DNA of 64,000 nt from Sindora glabra (GCA_020226215.1 CM035232.1:56553220-56617219); one strand, 5' to 3'. Shown: positions 10,883 to 23,640, numbered from the stretch's first letter. A program made the numbers and translations. The notes: generated from the sequence alone by a model not told the origin.

Positions 10883-13614
10883 TATCACAACCAAAAATTA
10901 GGGGCACGTGACCGACGCATGACCTAAGGGAAAAACATAATCATATTGGCCATACTAGCCTAACACATTATAAAATAACATAACCTGTTTCAAACTCAAG
11001 TAGGCATATACCCATCACACAAATACTAACTTTTCACACACATATAGTCCTACACAGACTTTCTTAATTTTCAACATTCATTTGTTAATTCATATATATT
11101 AACATAAAATTTATATCATTTGGTTACCAAACAATCCTTCCTTATTATAACAAAATGCATACATATAAATTAACAAAAGCATGCCCTACCTGTGGGTTTA
11201 ATGGAGCACATTTAAGAGTATTTACATCAAGCCCACATGAACAAAGTGTAGCTCACTACAAGAGAATACTCCTCTCTCTCTCTAAAGAGTTACAGACGAT
11301 GGATCCAAAGCTAAATCTCTATATGAAAAACATTACAATAAAAATAGTGAGTCATGGACTTAATGAATAGATAATATAGATTTCCAATGGAAATGGGACA
11401 AGCCATGGCACAAGTTTTTGCTTAGAAAAAAATCAAATAGCTTTTCAATACAAAAGATATCACAAGAATTATGCAATCATATTTAATAAAATAACAATTG
11501 AAATATTTATTAGAAGTGGAGTACAAAAATATAAGTTTCAAGTTAAGAAGTAAATAGTAGGTTCTTTAATCCTAAGAAATCATCATGAATATAGAATCAT
11601 GGTAAAAATTTTAGTATAATATATTCATGATAAATAAGTAATCATAATCAAAGTTAATAAGTTTAAAAATACATAAACCATTAAAATTATACTTTAGGGT
11701 GGGAGATTTCCAATTATAATTAACAAACATGAGCATTTCATTCATGAATTAATAATTTCAAAAGAACTCTTAGCTCTAAGGTAACCTATCAGGCAATCAT
11801 AAACCAATTCATATGTGTTGGCTGACACACAGGGTTAGCAACTCCCTTGCTAACTAGGGTTCGAAGTAAGATGCACTAAGACTAACGTCATTACTACCAT
11901 TAGCTATAGTTTTCAACTAATCCTCTCCCAAAACAAGTTTATAAAAATGCCAAAACACCATGTATATATATAAATAACAGTTATATAAGAAAATTATTGA
12001 AAATAAATAGTTTTATACATCAACAGTTTAAAACAATCTCAATCCATACTCCTTTTGACTATGAGTAGTTCATCAAGGCTTTCAACCACAACAATTAACA
12101 TCTCCAATATCAAATCATTTCAACTCATCAAAGATTAATTTTACAAGCATATATGAAACTTCAACACATTATCATTTTATCTCCAATAACCTTTCAAAGG
12201 ATATATATAATAAAGTTCCAATAATACACCATTTCAAATAAGTCACATAAATGAATTTCCTTATCATAAAGTCATTTTAGTACCATTTTTAATTATTATA
12301 ACTCAAGAAAATTTTTAAGGTGCTTGCCCTAAGAGTGCTTAGAGCTTTACACATATATGAAATTAAAATGTATAAAAAATAATAATAATTAATAAATTAA
12401 TATTTTAAAATATAGAGAAGTTTGGAAAGTATATAAAAATATGAAAATACATATTATTTGCTCACAAAATGGCTAAAATGCTTGAGTTGATTTCTTCCTA
12501 CTTCACAAACCACCAATGCCACTAAGAAGTTTTTCTTGACCTTGTGCAAGCAATGAAAAAATAATTCAAATACAAATTAACACTCAATTACATTATCAAA
12601 CTTCCTATTAAAAAATCTAAAAAATTTCACACTATATTTATAACTTAAAAATAAACTAATCTTTACTATCTACAATTAAGCTAATCTTAGTCCTATTTAA
12701 GAGAATGAAGCTTGAGAATTACTTTATTAAGTAAATTAAAATAATTTTTGGAGCTTGCTTCCTAAAAGCCCAAATTTTGAAACCAACAGGGGAAATCATG
12801 AATTAGTAGATACAGCAGCAAGAATCATGGAGAAAGTGGAAGGAAACAGATGGAAATATGAAGAAAAAGGAGCTATCTCATGTATTTAGAAGTGGAAGAA
12901 GAAGAAGAAAAATAAGAAAGCTGAGAAGAGAGGGTTTTTTGTGTGATTCTATTTTTAGTTCTATATGAGGCATTTTGTTTTGTGTTTTTAAGTCTCGAGT
13001 TAAGGTTTTTTTGGGTATTAGGTTATGGGTTTTGCATACAGGGTCATGGGTTCAGGGTTTAAAACACTGGGTCATAGGTTTAGCAACTTATTTATATTAT
13101 GTCCTCATTTCCTTTTTAACATTTTAATCTCCATTTACTTAAGGAAATACCCTTCATTTGGATTAAAAATATATAAAAAAAATTAAAAATCAAAAGAATA
13201 AAAATATAGATTTTAGGTTTTAGTTCAAAATGTTAAATTTTGAAAAATTTTAAAAATAGTGTCTTCACAAAATGGTCATTCTAGGTCTCCAAGAATTCAT
13301 TAAAAATTACTCTTTGATGTAAAATTACAAGAGGAACAATTACCAGAATTTTATATTTTTAAATAATGCATATTTCATATAACCTTCCAAGGGAGGTACC
13401 CAGACTTAGAAAAGTTTTTTGAATTCTAACAGACTTAACTTTATTTGTGGAATTAAACTAAACAAGAGTATAAATCAAATTAAATGCTTTCAATAAGTTG
13501 GAAAAGAAATAGTTTATGGCCATTTAAAATAATCCTAAATTCATATCAAAACTATTTAGTCATATTTTATGCTATAATGATTCTATGTTACCTATTAACG
13601 GTAGGGCCGTTACA
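10883..13614 (-). mobile_element. solo LTR 1 (2.73 kb), probably of a chromovirus
   Basis: On the minus strand it starts TGTAACGGCC (13614) and ends GGTTGTGATA (10883), near-canonical TG...CA termini, with a perfect 5-bp duplication TCAAC on both sides. No internal protein remnant is visible over 2.7 kb, so this is an LTR left by LTR-LTR recombination or a non-coding derivative. TGTAAC starts, this length and the CGTGACC-type motif near the 3' end suggest the Tekay/Del group (inference). The ORFs at 11155-11370 and 10665-10901 are chance frames. It sits exactly within the Athila-like coding frame, between protease and RT. Confidence 0.88.
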
Positions 13615-13619
13615 TCAAC
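13615..13619. repeat. target site duplication of solo LTR 1, right copy (TCAAC)
   Basis: Exact match to 10878-10882. Confidence 0.88.
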
Positions 13620-14500
13620 AATGGTAAATCCAATGGCTATCTTATGTTCCTTAAGTACTTGAGTTAATTTGTGCTCTTATTTAAAAGTTAGATTCTTGGT
13701 TATAATGACTAGAAGTTCTTATTTATTACCTAAAAATGCATATTTTAAATATTCAAGTAAAATTTCAAAAAAAGTGGTTGCATAATGGAGAGTAACAGCT
13801 ATTGGTTTAGAAACTTTAGTTTTTGGATATATTAAGGCTAGTTCTTTAAATTTTAATCTATCTTTAATGTCTCTTCCAAATTTAGCCCATTATTAAATGC
13901 ATCTTATAATAGCAAATCAAAATAGTCTTTATAAGGTGCTTTATAACCTTAAAGATATTAAATTTAATGGCCTTTTCATCAAACTCTATGGTGAGTGTGT
14001 CATCATGAACATTAATTTTAGTTTTGGTTATTTTTAAGAAAAGATGCCCAAGAATGATAAGTGCTATATTTTCAATAGTTATATCCTCTATAATTAAAAT
14101 GTACAAATTTGCAAGAAAAATTAAGCTGTTAGCTAACCCAAAACATCTTTAATTTTTGTAGCTAGATATACATTAGATTTGTTTGGAAGCTGAATGATCA
14201 CACTAATTTCCTTCAAGGGTCTTAATGATGTATATATAGATAAAGGCATTACATTGATGGAACTTGTAAAATCTAACATTGCATTTTCAAATCACGGGTT
14301 CTTATGGTGCATGGAATGGTGAAAGTACTAAGACTTTTGAATTTTTGGGGTAATTTTCTTTATAACAAAAGAAATAGTTTCCCCTTCTAGAAATCTTCTT
14401 ATTGCCATTTAACTTCCTCTTTGTTGTGCAAAACACATTTTGGAACTTGGTATAGCTTGGAATATGTTTAATTGCATCAAACAATGGTATATTCACTTAT
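13620..14500 (-). pseudogene. aspartic protease and linker remnant (Athila-like gag-pol)
   Basis: The frame at 14496-14302 has NIPLFDAIKHIPSYTKF and CTTKRKLNGNKK, matching the plant gypsy INIPLLDAIKQIPxYAKFLKxLCTxKRKL block. Next, MLDFTSSINVMPLSIY equals the protease active-site stretch LLDLGASVNVLPxSIY; the usual D-[LS]-G-A-S core is changed to DFTSS, so the enzyme is dead. The frame 14106-13882 has IALIILGHLFLKITKTKIN, equal to xPIILGRPFLATAxxKID. The segment up to the solo LTR continues toward RT. Confidence 0.85.
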
Positions 14501-16010
14501 ACTTTTTTAAAAGTTTGTAAAATCTTTTTTCCCTCTTCTATTTTCTTTGAATTTACAACTTTGCTTGGAAAAAGAAGAGGAAAAAATGAAGTAGTAAAAG
14601 GAAAAGATTATTTAAGGAAGTTTGCCTTTATTGGATGGGTTTGAACTTCTAGGTTCTAGTTTTTTTAGTTTAGTTCTCAATGCTTCTAGTTTAAATGAAA
14701 TTTTCAATTGCTTAACACTTCTCAAAACAATAGCATTAGAATTTTCTTTAGGATTTATGACAATCTATGATGGAAGCCTATTATTGGAATTCCATGCCTA
14801 TAATCTACTTATGAGGTAGTAAATTGATTAATCTAGTTTTCTATATATTTAATACTGGCTTAAGTTTCTTGCTAAAATTGATTGAAGTTAACTTTAGTTT
14901 TTTGTCAGATTTGGGCAACATTAGCAACTAAAGTCTTAATAAGATCTTTTAATGACGCATTTAGCTTAGAAGTACTCTAGGTGAGGCAAGAGGTTGAAAT
15001 TTTATTCTATGTAACAAGGAATGAAGCTTATCCAAAAGTATTACCCTATTTAAGGTTTAAATGATATTTCTAATCAAGATTGTATGATTAAGAATAAGGA
15101 TCACTTTTGCACTAGAGTCACCCTTGAAATCCCCTTATGACATGGGCTTGTTGAATTGAATAATCCTTTTATAGAGTCATAGATGTATAAATTAGATGTC
15201 TAGAACGGGAATAGATACCATACATTTTTTCCATTTTTACTTGATTAAGAACTAGTTTTTAGATAAAGGAGTGAAATATGCTAGTTGCCTTTTGATATTG
15301 GATATGCTAACCTCATTCACTCTGTTAGTTACAAAATCTCTCCCACTACTAAATTATTGAAAATTAATAGTCATGCTTGAAATTAAATTCTAGGCAACAT
15401 TAGGGGTTTTATTAACCAATGCACCACCATTAGAAATATCTATCATGCTTCTGTCTATAGGTAAAAAAACCTTTATAAAAATGTTAAATCATCAACTGAT
15501 TTCAAATATAATGATAAGGACAACTAGCACAAAGCTTTTTGAATCTTTCCTAGTACTTATATAGACTTCCCCCATTGAATTGTTAAATGCCATATATTTC
15601 TTTTCTAATGTTTACTACATGGGAAATAAACAAGTATTTCTCTAAGATAAACCTTTATAGGTTATGCCTTATAGTGATAGTACCATATACCAAGTAAAAG
15701 AGCCAATCCTTGGCTAATTTAATTAAAGAAAAAGGAAAGGCTCCTAATCTAATCTCCATCTTTGATATACCTTATGGCTTCACATTGCTACATACTACAT
15801 GAAAGTCTTTTGAGTGCTTATGACAATATTCCCTTGCAATACCATGAAATAGGAAGCAAGTGAATTAAACCATACTTCAATTCTAAAAAAGCATCAAGAT
15901 CATTATATTGAATACATAAGGGATGGTAAATAACATCAAGGGTAACAAGTTCCTTCTTATTGTTATTAGTAATCATATTTTAAAACCTATCCTATGGTTT
16001 CTTCTTAATT
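14501..16010 (-). pseudogene. Gag remnant (Athila-like element)
   Basis: Translation across stops gives LKYGLIHLLP, LGAFPFSLIKLAKDWLFYL, ESLYKYWERFKKLCASCP and a degraded knuckle-like KMYGIYSRSRH followed by AHVIRGFQG. These correspond to the conserved plant Gag series FHGLAGEDPHKHL, LRAFPFSLKDRAKDWLYYL, ETLYEYWERFKKLCASCPHH, CGICxxxGHPTDxCPTLQ and NAVGGFPG. The order along the minus strand is Gag N- to C-terminus. Many stops and shifts, no functional product. Confidence 0.85.
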
Positions 16011-16385
16011 CATGTAAGATTAGCTCAATTTCATGATTAAAACTGAATATGACATCATGACAGGATATAGTTATGCATTAAAAAGATCTAAAATTAAATA
16101 AAAATAAAAATTATTGAAAAATACTAAAAATATTAAAAAAATTAAAGAAAAATTCTTTTAGAAAAATTAAATAATATTTTTTGGTTAAAAAAAGGATAAA
16201 GCACTTGATGTAGGCAAGTGTCTTGATTAAAAGGCTAAAAAACCTTGGACCACCAAGTTTCATCTCAAAATTCTACCAAAAATATCATTGCTTGACTCCA
16301 CTAATAAGCTTGAAAAATACCAAAACTATGTAAAAAAAAGGTTAAAATTAAAGAAAAAGAATCACAAATTGATCAATCTAACCCT

Positions 16386-16404
16386 TGGTAATGGTACTAA
16401 AATT
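16386..16404 (-). other. degenerate primer binding site of the Athila-like element
   Basis: The minus strand reads TTTTAGTACCATTACCAAGG just inside the LTR end. It aligns with the TTTTGGCGCCGTTGCCGGGG sequence that follows Athila/Tat 5' LTRs; most differences are transitions (G to A, C to T), as expected from decay of methylated DNA. Confidence 0.7.
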
Positions 16405-16687
16405 TTAATGTACATTATTTCACACTAAAAATAAAACTAAACTTACTCTTTCATGTAGATTAGATGAATATAAGTTGAACCCAAGGGATTGGATGATCAA
16501 TATATAGCAACAAAATATAAAATAAGGTTTTTTTTTCTTTTTAAAACAATTAAAAAAAATATAATACAATAATTAATAATAAAATTAAAAGAGGGATAGT
16601 CATAATAACAAGAATTATTAGCTCAAGAGATGTTTTGGACTTTAATTGATTGATTGATTATAGACCACACCTATTAAGTTGTTGTAA

Positions 16688-17156
16688 GGGGCTATTTAGT
16701 TTAATTGGATAAAAGGAAATAGGGAGAAAGGAAATAAATACCTTATAATTATCTACTTTGTTTAGTTTAAATAAGAAAGAGAATCAAGTTCTCTTGAATC
16801 ACTTTATTAACAATTAGTAAATTAGAGAGAAATTAACTTATTCATCATTATTAATAATAAAATAATCATTATATTTATTAATATAATTATTATTTTCTTA
16901 TTTATTATTAATATTATTCATTTTATTACTAACTAATATTATTACAATTATATATTATTTATATTTTCTTAATTATTAATATTTTTTATTATTATATTAT
17001 TAATATTTAGCAACTTTATTTTATTAATATTTTTAATTATTTTATTATCAATTATTTCATTGTCTTTACAATTATAATTATTATTTTATTATTTATTATT
17101 ATTTCTTATTAATATTCTTATCACTATTATTAATATTTTATTTTATTATTTATTAA

Positions 17157-17224
<68 letters not shown>

Positions 17225-17426
17225 GAGATAATAAATCCAAAACCTATAATAAAGGAATTGGATTGGTTGAGAAATTAAGGGGAATCATGATTCTCTTATT
17301 TAAGGTAATCTCATTAAAAAAAATAAGGAAAAAGAATAAGATTTTTCTAAACCAAACACATACAAATAGGATGAAAATTCTGAATTCTTTTTTCCTTTTC
17401 CTAATTTCTCCAAACTAAATAACCTT
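16688..17426. mobile_element. Tourist-like MITE (739 bp) with an expanded ATT microsatellite
   Basis: Comparison with the uninterrupted LTR copy near 7335 shows this block is an insertion. Ends are inverted: the left begins GGGGCTATTTAGTTTAATTG, and the right end reversed reads AAGGTTATTTAGTTTGGAG. The similarity continues for about 45 bp as AGGAAA-rich arms. Flanks are TAA (16685-16687) and GAA (17427-17429), consistent with a 3-bp TAA duplication of the PIF/Harbinger (Tourist) type. It has no coding content. Confidence 0.8.
17160..17224. repeat. (ATT)n microsatellite inside the MITE
   Basis: About 21 uninterrupted ATT units. The whole interior of the MITE (16840-17224) is made of imperfect TTA/ATT runs, so the array probably grew from the element's own AT-rich core. 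Confidence 0.95.
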
Positions 17427-18345
17427 GAATTTGATTAATTAGCTAATGACTATTCTAATAGTAATCCTTATATTCCTTAATTAATTAACCTAACCCTAAC
17501 ATCTAGATTAATTCCTTATCTTTTAAACCTAACATCCAAATACTTTAAGATTTAAGGATTGACTAAAATATTATCAACAACTCATCCTAATATTGAATTA
17601 TTAATTTAGATCCAATTTTTTTTAGGCAGTGATTAATTTAGCCTAAGGTTGAACAACTAGCACCTAATTGCTCCGTATGCAATAATTAATTATAGTCCCA
17701 CATCATAACTAATTATGTAGCAATAAATCATCAAGGATAACAATCTAATGGATCAAGAATAACAAATTATCTAAAGCAATCATAAATTTGAAAGAGTAAA
17801 GAAGTAAAGATAATCATATAAGAATTAAATCAATAATAAAAAGTCTTAAAATCAAATCAAATGTAGGTTAAAATTCCTTTGAACTGATTAAAGAAAGATA
17901 GCCACTTATGGTGGTTTACAAGAGAAAACTAGAAAAAAATAATTATTGTTTGCAAAGAATGTGCTACCTTTGAAGGCATAAAGCCTAATATATTCACTAA
18001 AGGAAGAAAACCTACTAGCCAAATTAAATTGCCTTTAAAGGTTACAATGAATAGAGACTTACTTAATTTAGAAGCCCTGAAACTAATTTACAAACTAGAT
18101 TACTACAAGAGTTTATAGTAGTAAAATTTTGTAGGTTAATAACATACTAATGTTTGACTATTAAAATAGAATAATTTCACTAATCACAAAATATGAAAAT
18201 TCTTAGACTAGTTCCAAACTAACTTTATGTGTTCATTTGAACTCATTTTAACTCCGAGAGCTTTAGATATGGTCTAAAAAAATAGAGATTAGGTCAAACA
18301 AGGCAATAACACTAGATTTTCTTTCCAAAAAAAATATGAACCCCT

Positions 18346-19793
18346 AAATGTCATATTAGAGTTTCAAACTAAACACATTGGAATTCCTTTTAAATATAGT
18401 TTAGGAAAATTAAAGTGAGGAACCCAACCCTAGTTCATAGAAAAGTTAGCATTGCATGCCTGGACCTACTTATAACGAGCCTTTTAAACCTAGGTGAGTG
18501 GCAGAAATCATTGGCCCCCTTAGTAATCCTCAAGAGAATAATATTTTCTATATTATTTCTCTTATGTTTTGCCTCTTAAGGTATTACATGTGCTTAATTT
18601 AATGAAATTGGTCTTATTTTGTAATTGGTTCATAATTTTGCAATGTTATCAAATTATTTGGTTAATGTTGGATTTTAATACTACTTTATTTTTTGCAAAG
18701 AAGGATGATCTCCACTCTGTGTAACCAAAATGGCTTTTGCCTTGAATTAGATGATTATTGGCTAGCTCAAAGCCTACATGTGACCCTATTTGTTTATATC
18801 CTTAGGACATCTTATGTTTGCAGTTGCTTAGTCAATTTAAATACATTTTTGATGAATAATTTGAAGACCTTTTACTTAGGTTTCAATTGAATATATCTCT
18901 TTGTTTAAGTTAAAAGTTATTTTTGTACTTTTTTTCAAGTTTACGATGATACTTATTTTGTGATTTGCCTTTGTGAGATGCTTAGGTGTGGGACTAGAGA
19001 ATGTAATTCTAAGAGGTGACTTTTAGCTCAAGCCATTACTTAACCATGCAAGCTAAAATATGAATAAAAGATATAATTTATTAAGAAATGATTATAAAAA
19101 TAATTACATAAACAATAACTTTTATTTTTTGAAAAAATAAAAATTAAAAATAATTTCAAAAAATATTCAATAAATAGATCTTTAGTTATTACTTGCAATA
19201 AATTTAGCAATTTTTTCACTAATTTAATAAATTATTAGGTAATGAAAGTAAAGTTATGGAAATGGATCAGAGCTCCCTAATTAGTTAGCTAAAAATATGT
19301 GAATCAAGACTTCTTATTTAAGGCTTGCTAGCTAGTGGGCTTACTTGAATCCAATCTATGTAGGATTGGTTACATGTTTGGTATTTCTTTATTTACGTAG
19401 TGATACATAAACTCACTTATGAACTTTTTCATTCTTGTAATTTTTCTATAATAAAATTATTTATTCATTGGACTTCAATATGTCTTAAATTTTATTATTA
19501 TTTATAAAATTTTAATATTGAAAATAAGTATAAGCATGTGATTTTATAATCTTTTATTATTATTTTGAGTAAAAAATTACATTAAAAAGGAATTAAAATA
19601 ATTTTAAAATAAAGTAAACATAACATTTAGTTCTTCATTTATAAATATGATAAAGATTATATCCCTTATAATTCATAACTAACTCTATTAATCCTTTATT
19701 TTTACTTTTGTTATAATAATTCATCCCTTCCTTCATTAGTAGCACTAAAATAAATAGTAAAAATAATATAATAAAAAAGAAAATATATATTTG
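18346..19793. other. eroded repeat-derived stretch without a gene
   Basis: 18540-18700 is a clear inverted relative of 8290-8440 (shared blocks TTACATGTGCTTAATTTAAT and TTTTGCAATGTTAT), so a fragment of a second Athila-family element lies here in plus orientation. TTAGGTGTGGGACTAGAG at about 18982 resembles the post-pol purine motif of that family. 19000-19793 is AT-rich with nothing recognised. Confidence 0.5.
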
Positions 19794-20851
19794 TGTTAGG
19801 TTTGATTCAAATGCTAATTGTTATCAATTGCGATTATTTCCTATTATGAGTTATTTTTGTATTCAAGTTAGGTTTTTGTGTTAGAGTAAGATTGAGATTT
19901 CTCATCAAAAAAGTATTTTTAGATTATAAATATTTATGTTGGTTAAAAATTTAATGTATAAGAAAGAGGTAAAGTAAGTGACTATAGAGGTTATATAGGA
20001 ACCCTTACTAAGGTTTGTAAGAGATGCAAGGATGGTAGTTAAGAAGTTATGAGATTATAGTTGAGAATTTTCACATGCGTTACCTTGTAATAATTGATGA
20101 TATGGTAAATCTTTTCTCATCTGTGAGGTCTCCCTTGGAGTTTAGGTTTTTGTGATTTATTGTGATATTTTGATTGATTTTTTTGCTTAATGTTTATATG
20201 TTTAGAGAAGGTATATTTTTCTTAACAACCAATATCATAGAGGGTTAGGTTTCATAAGAAGGTAGTAATTTGATCAAGTAAAAGCTTAATTTGATTCCAT
20301 GTGTAAGAGGAAGATAATGGATGAAGTTGATAGTGATGTTAATGTGATGATGATGATGTGGAAAGTTTTTGCCAACTTATAATAGTGTATGCATCCATGT
20401 AAATGATATAAGATACTTATAGATGAAGAGATTAAGGATAGATTTTAGTGAAACTTGTGGCACTTGATTAAAATGGAGTTACTTGATAGGAAGATGGTTG
20501 CTACAATTTAAAAAAATTACAATTATGAAGGTGGAGATTGACCTTATTTGGTAATAGGTAGAACATAAAGATTGATAAAATTGATGAAATTTATGTTAAG
20601 GTGGAGATTATTAAGTTTGACCTAAATTTTAATTGTTATCAATGTGTGGTTGTTTCCTTTTATAAGTTATCTTTATATTCAAGTTAGGTTTTTGTATTAT
20701 AGTGAGATTGAGATTCTTTATCAAACAAGTTTTTCTAGGTTATAGATATTTATGTTAGTTAAGGATTTAAGGTATGAGAAAAATAAGAGGTGAATTCCTA
20801 TAAGGGTTGTGCAAGAACTCTCATGGAGATATGTGAAAGATGCATGGATAT
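19794..20851 (+). mobile_element. TRIM-like miniature LTR retrotransposon, left part
   Basis: LTR1 is 19794 to about 20228. A degenerate iMet site, AATATCATAGAG, follows at about 20238-20249, then about 360 bp of non-coding interior. A polypurine tract, AAGGTGGAGA (20599-20608), stands directly before LTR2, which starts at 20609. LTR2 matches LTR1 (TATTCAAGTTAGGTTTTTGT in both) until it is broken at 20851; its remainder resumes at 30046. With LTRs of about 435 bp and a tiny interior it fits a TRIM or strongly deleted copia element. No protein is coded. Confidence 0.75.
20847..20851. repeat. target site duplication of the chromovirus, left copy (GATAT)
   Basis: GATAT before the LTR start TATTATTTC; the partner is GATAG at 30041-30045 (4 of 5 identical). 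LTR1 of the host TRIM shows what the empty site looked like, near 20033. Confidence 0.65.
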
Positions 20852-22085
20852 TATTATTTCTTTCACAAAAATATTAGAAAATTTCTTTAATTTTGATATA
20901 ACATAAATAAAGATATAATACTAAGTAAAATAAAAAGTCATATTTTTATAAGTTTAAAAAAGGATGTTTTAGAAAAACTAAGTGAGGAAAGGTGAGTAAA
21001 ATAGAGAAAGTGAGATTTAAAGTTATTATTATAGAATATGTGAATATGGAAGAGATTTAAGGAAAAATTTCAAAATTACCCTTGCTATTATTCCTTATTT
21101 TAAGACCAAACCACCTATTTCTTCTTCATTTTGCTCACCTCTCACTTTTTCTGTTCCACTTTCTCTATAAACCCCAACCTTATTCTTTTTTGCTAAAATT
21201 AAAGCAAAAAAGCATTTATATTCTTCAATTTCTTTTTAGTAATCATGGTAACTTTTTCCTTTTTAAGTGGATCTCTGTCCTATTCTTTCAAAGGTTTATG
21301 GAAAAATTAGGTGTTTAAGTTTATAAGGAAAAATGGGACCTCAATAAAAGAATTCTATGATTTTGACATGATTAAGGTCAAAAAAGGTTGAAACTACTTA
21401 TTATTCCTTCCTCCATACTAAGGGAGTAAGTATCTCTAACTAAATTGCATTAAATTTGAGGCTATAAGGTATTAGGTTAGGATTCAGGGTTTTTATATTA
21501 TTTGATGTTTGATTGAAAATATGAATAAAGTTAATGTATTTAATAAGTTATGAGGCCTAATTTATAAGGAAATTGAATTTGGTGGAATCATTAATGCCTT
21601 AATGAAGTATTAATGGCAATATAAACAATGTTTTTGCATTGGGTGATTTGTGAATTCCTAAAGGAATAATTAACTATTTTGCATAAATATACATCTAGCA
21701 ACAAATGACCAATCATTTGTGGATCAATGGTCAAGCATTTTGCCTTTGGACAAAGCCCTCCCTTAGCTAAATGATAACTATTTGGCCCTATTTTGCACTT
21801 ATCCTTATAGGCTTTATGTATAGAATATGGATAGAAATTGTAAAGAGTTCTATTATTTTAAGGAGACATTAGATTAGCTTATCCTCATGAAGGAGAGGTA
21901 CATAAGTAAATCTAGTATAAACCTACGTAATATACTAAGATCACTTTTTGTTAATAATGGTAGCCCCCTTAGCCTTTAACTTGATTTCTTGATAAATGAA
22001 TGGGTGAATTATGAAAAAGATAAGCTTGTGGTGATTGGGTAACAAGAGCTATCATGTTAGTCATGGTTTGAATTGAGTTGTGATA
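20852..22085 (+). repeat. 5' LTR of the chromovirus
   Basis: Starts TATTATTTC and ends TTGTGATA (TG...CA eroded to TA...TA). It aligns with the 3' LTR, with shared text such as GGCAATATAAACAATGTTT near 21617 and TTAGATTAGCTTATCCTC near 21870. About 585 bp present in the 3' LTR (29174-29758) is missing. The ORF at 21082-21318 is a chance frame in this LTR. Confidence 0.85.
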
Positions 22086-22088
22086 AAG

Positions 22089-22101
22089 TTGATATTAGAG
22101 C
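22089..22101 (+). other. primer binding site of the chromovirus, decayed iMet type
   Basis: TTGATATTAGAGC differs from TTGGTATCAGAGC at two positions, both transitions. It starts four bases after the LTR end. Confidence 0.8.
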
Positions 22102-23640
22102 ATAGTTTAAATTCTTAGTAGGATAAGGCTTTTAGGTTATTCTTGTAGGAGTTGATCAAAATTGTACTAGTGGTATGGAAGCACTTGGGATCATATATCA
22201 CTAGTACCATTTCAATAGACCCTATAATACTTATAAAGATGATGGTGAAGTATAATTGTAAAAGGAATTACTTAGTAGACATTGTAAAAGACTTATAATT
22301 TCTTTAGATTGAAGGAAATGGAAGGGAAATGGGGGCAAGAGGAGGTTATGTGTTATCCTTTCTTTCATTTAGGAGTTTTACTTGAGGAAAAGAAGGAAAT
22401 AAGAGTGTATGGGTAACCTTTCAAAGCCTTTCATTCTTTAGTATTTTGTATTCTTCTAAATTAAGGGGATTTGTAAGGTTAACCATTTAATTTACTATTT
22501 TTCCCTATTTTATTCTTTAATTTACATTTATATTTATATTTTTAGAATTTTTTAATTATCATTTTCATTTAAATAAAAAATATTATTTATATTTTTGGAT
22601 GGTAACCTATGTGTAAAAATATATATTATAATTGTGAAATTCTTTTAATAAAGAATATAATATTATCTTTTTTATTATTGATAATAATTAAACTTAATAA
22701 TTATGATCCATATTTATTTACCCATACATATTCATCCTTACTTTAACCTATATACATTGGATTTAGGATAAATGTGATTAGGGTAATTTTTTACATTATC
22801 AAATAAAGGTTATATTTGGTTAACTCATGATACTTTTTTCATAAACCTTCTTAGTAATAATTATAACATTATTGTATCTTGACTTACAATATCATTTTTC
22901 ATAAAGAATTTTTTTAAAGAAAGAAAATATTTATTGAAAATATTTTTTATAAACATATTATTTTAAAATATTTTTAATCATAATGATAGATTAACTTTTA
23001 AAATAGGTAAAATTATAAAATTATACACTAGTTAGTTATATATTTTTATTTGACCTTTCATTATCCTTCTTTATGTAATTTTAACATCCAAACAAAAGGA
23101 AGGAAAGTTATAACTTAACCTCCAAGTGGGAAAGAAAAAGCTATTATTAAATTAGCTATCGTTAGAATAAGTGTTGTAGAAGAGGTAGTTATCAAATGCC
23201 TTTGCCATTATGAGGCTAAATTGAGTTATTGTCCAATCAATGAATTCCATTCCATTCTTCTTACTTCCACTCCCTTCCTTTCTACCCTATTATCTTCCTT
23301 ATCCTTCCCCTCATAACTCCTAAACATATTATCAATTGTTAAGTAAATGTTTGAATTATTTTTTAGTAGAGAAGAAATTTTAAACCAAAATCATGAGTCC
23401 TTAGTGGGCTTATAACTTGCAATAGTAGGAATGTAAATACAACAAGGAATGATCAATTTACCTTTTAAGCTGTACTTTTTTTTGCATCATATAATGAGCC
23501 ATGTTGATCGGACTTTTTATCAATGATTGTAAATGACTAATGTAGGAATCAAAATGATTGTGGGAAAGACCAAGATGAATGTAAAAGGGACCATGAATGG
23601 AAAGAAAAAGAAAAAAAGAGATTAAGCCCCTCTAGAAAGG
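22102..23640 (+). other. chromovirus leader and eroded Gag N-terminal region
   Basis: Between the primer site and the first recognisable Gag text. AT-rich, especially 22440-23060, which could hold further small insertions. No Gag N-terminal motif could be read. Nothing else was recognised. Confidence 0.5.

Larger units (their letters stand above)
7063..18345 (-). mobile_element. decayed Ty3/gypsy retrotransposon, Athila/Tat-like, with nested insertions
   Basis: Direct repeats at 7063 to about 8225 and 16409 to about 18345 flank, on the minus strand and in order, remnants of Gag, protease, reverse transcriptase and the integrase C-terminus. Next to the 5' LTR end is a degenerate form of the TGGCGCCGTTGCCGGGGA-type primer site usual for Athila/Tat elements. 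All domains carry many stops and shifts. RNase H and the integrase core are deleted: RT runs into integrase C-terminus within about 120 bp near 10270-10390. A 2.73-kb solo LTR and a 739-bp MITE are inserted. The outer ends are set by where the two LTR copies stop aligning, so the 18345 end is approximate. Confidence 0.88.
16409..18345 (-). repeat. 5' LTR of the Athila-like element, split by a MITE
   Basis: Homologous to 7063-8225 on both sides of an insertion at 16688-17426. It carries the same landmarks, such as TTGAACCCAAGGGATTGG near 16475 and TTCCTTAATTAATTAACC near 17472. Without the insert it is about 1.2 kb. The last alignable text is near AACACTAGATTTTCTTTCC at about 18308-18326, so the outer end is approximate. 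Confidence 0.8.
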
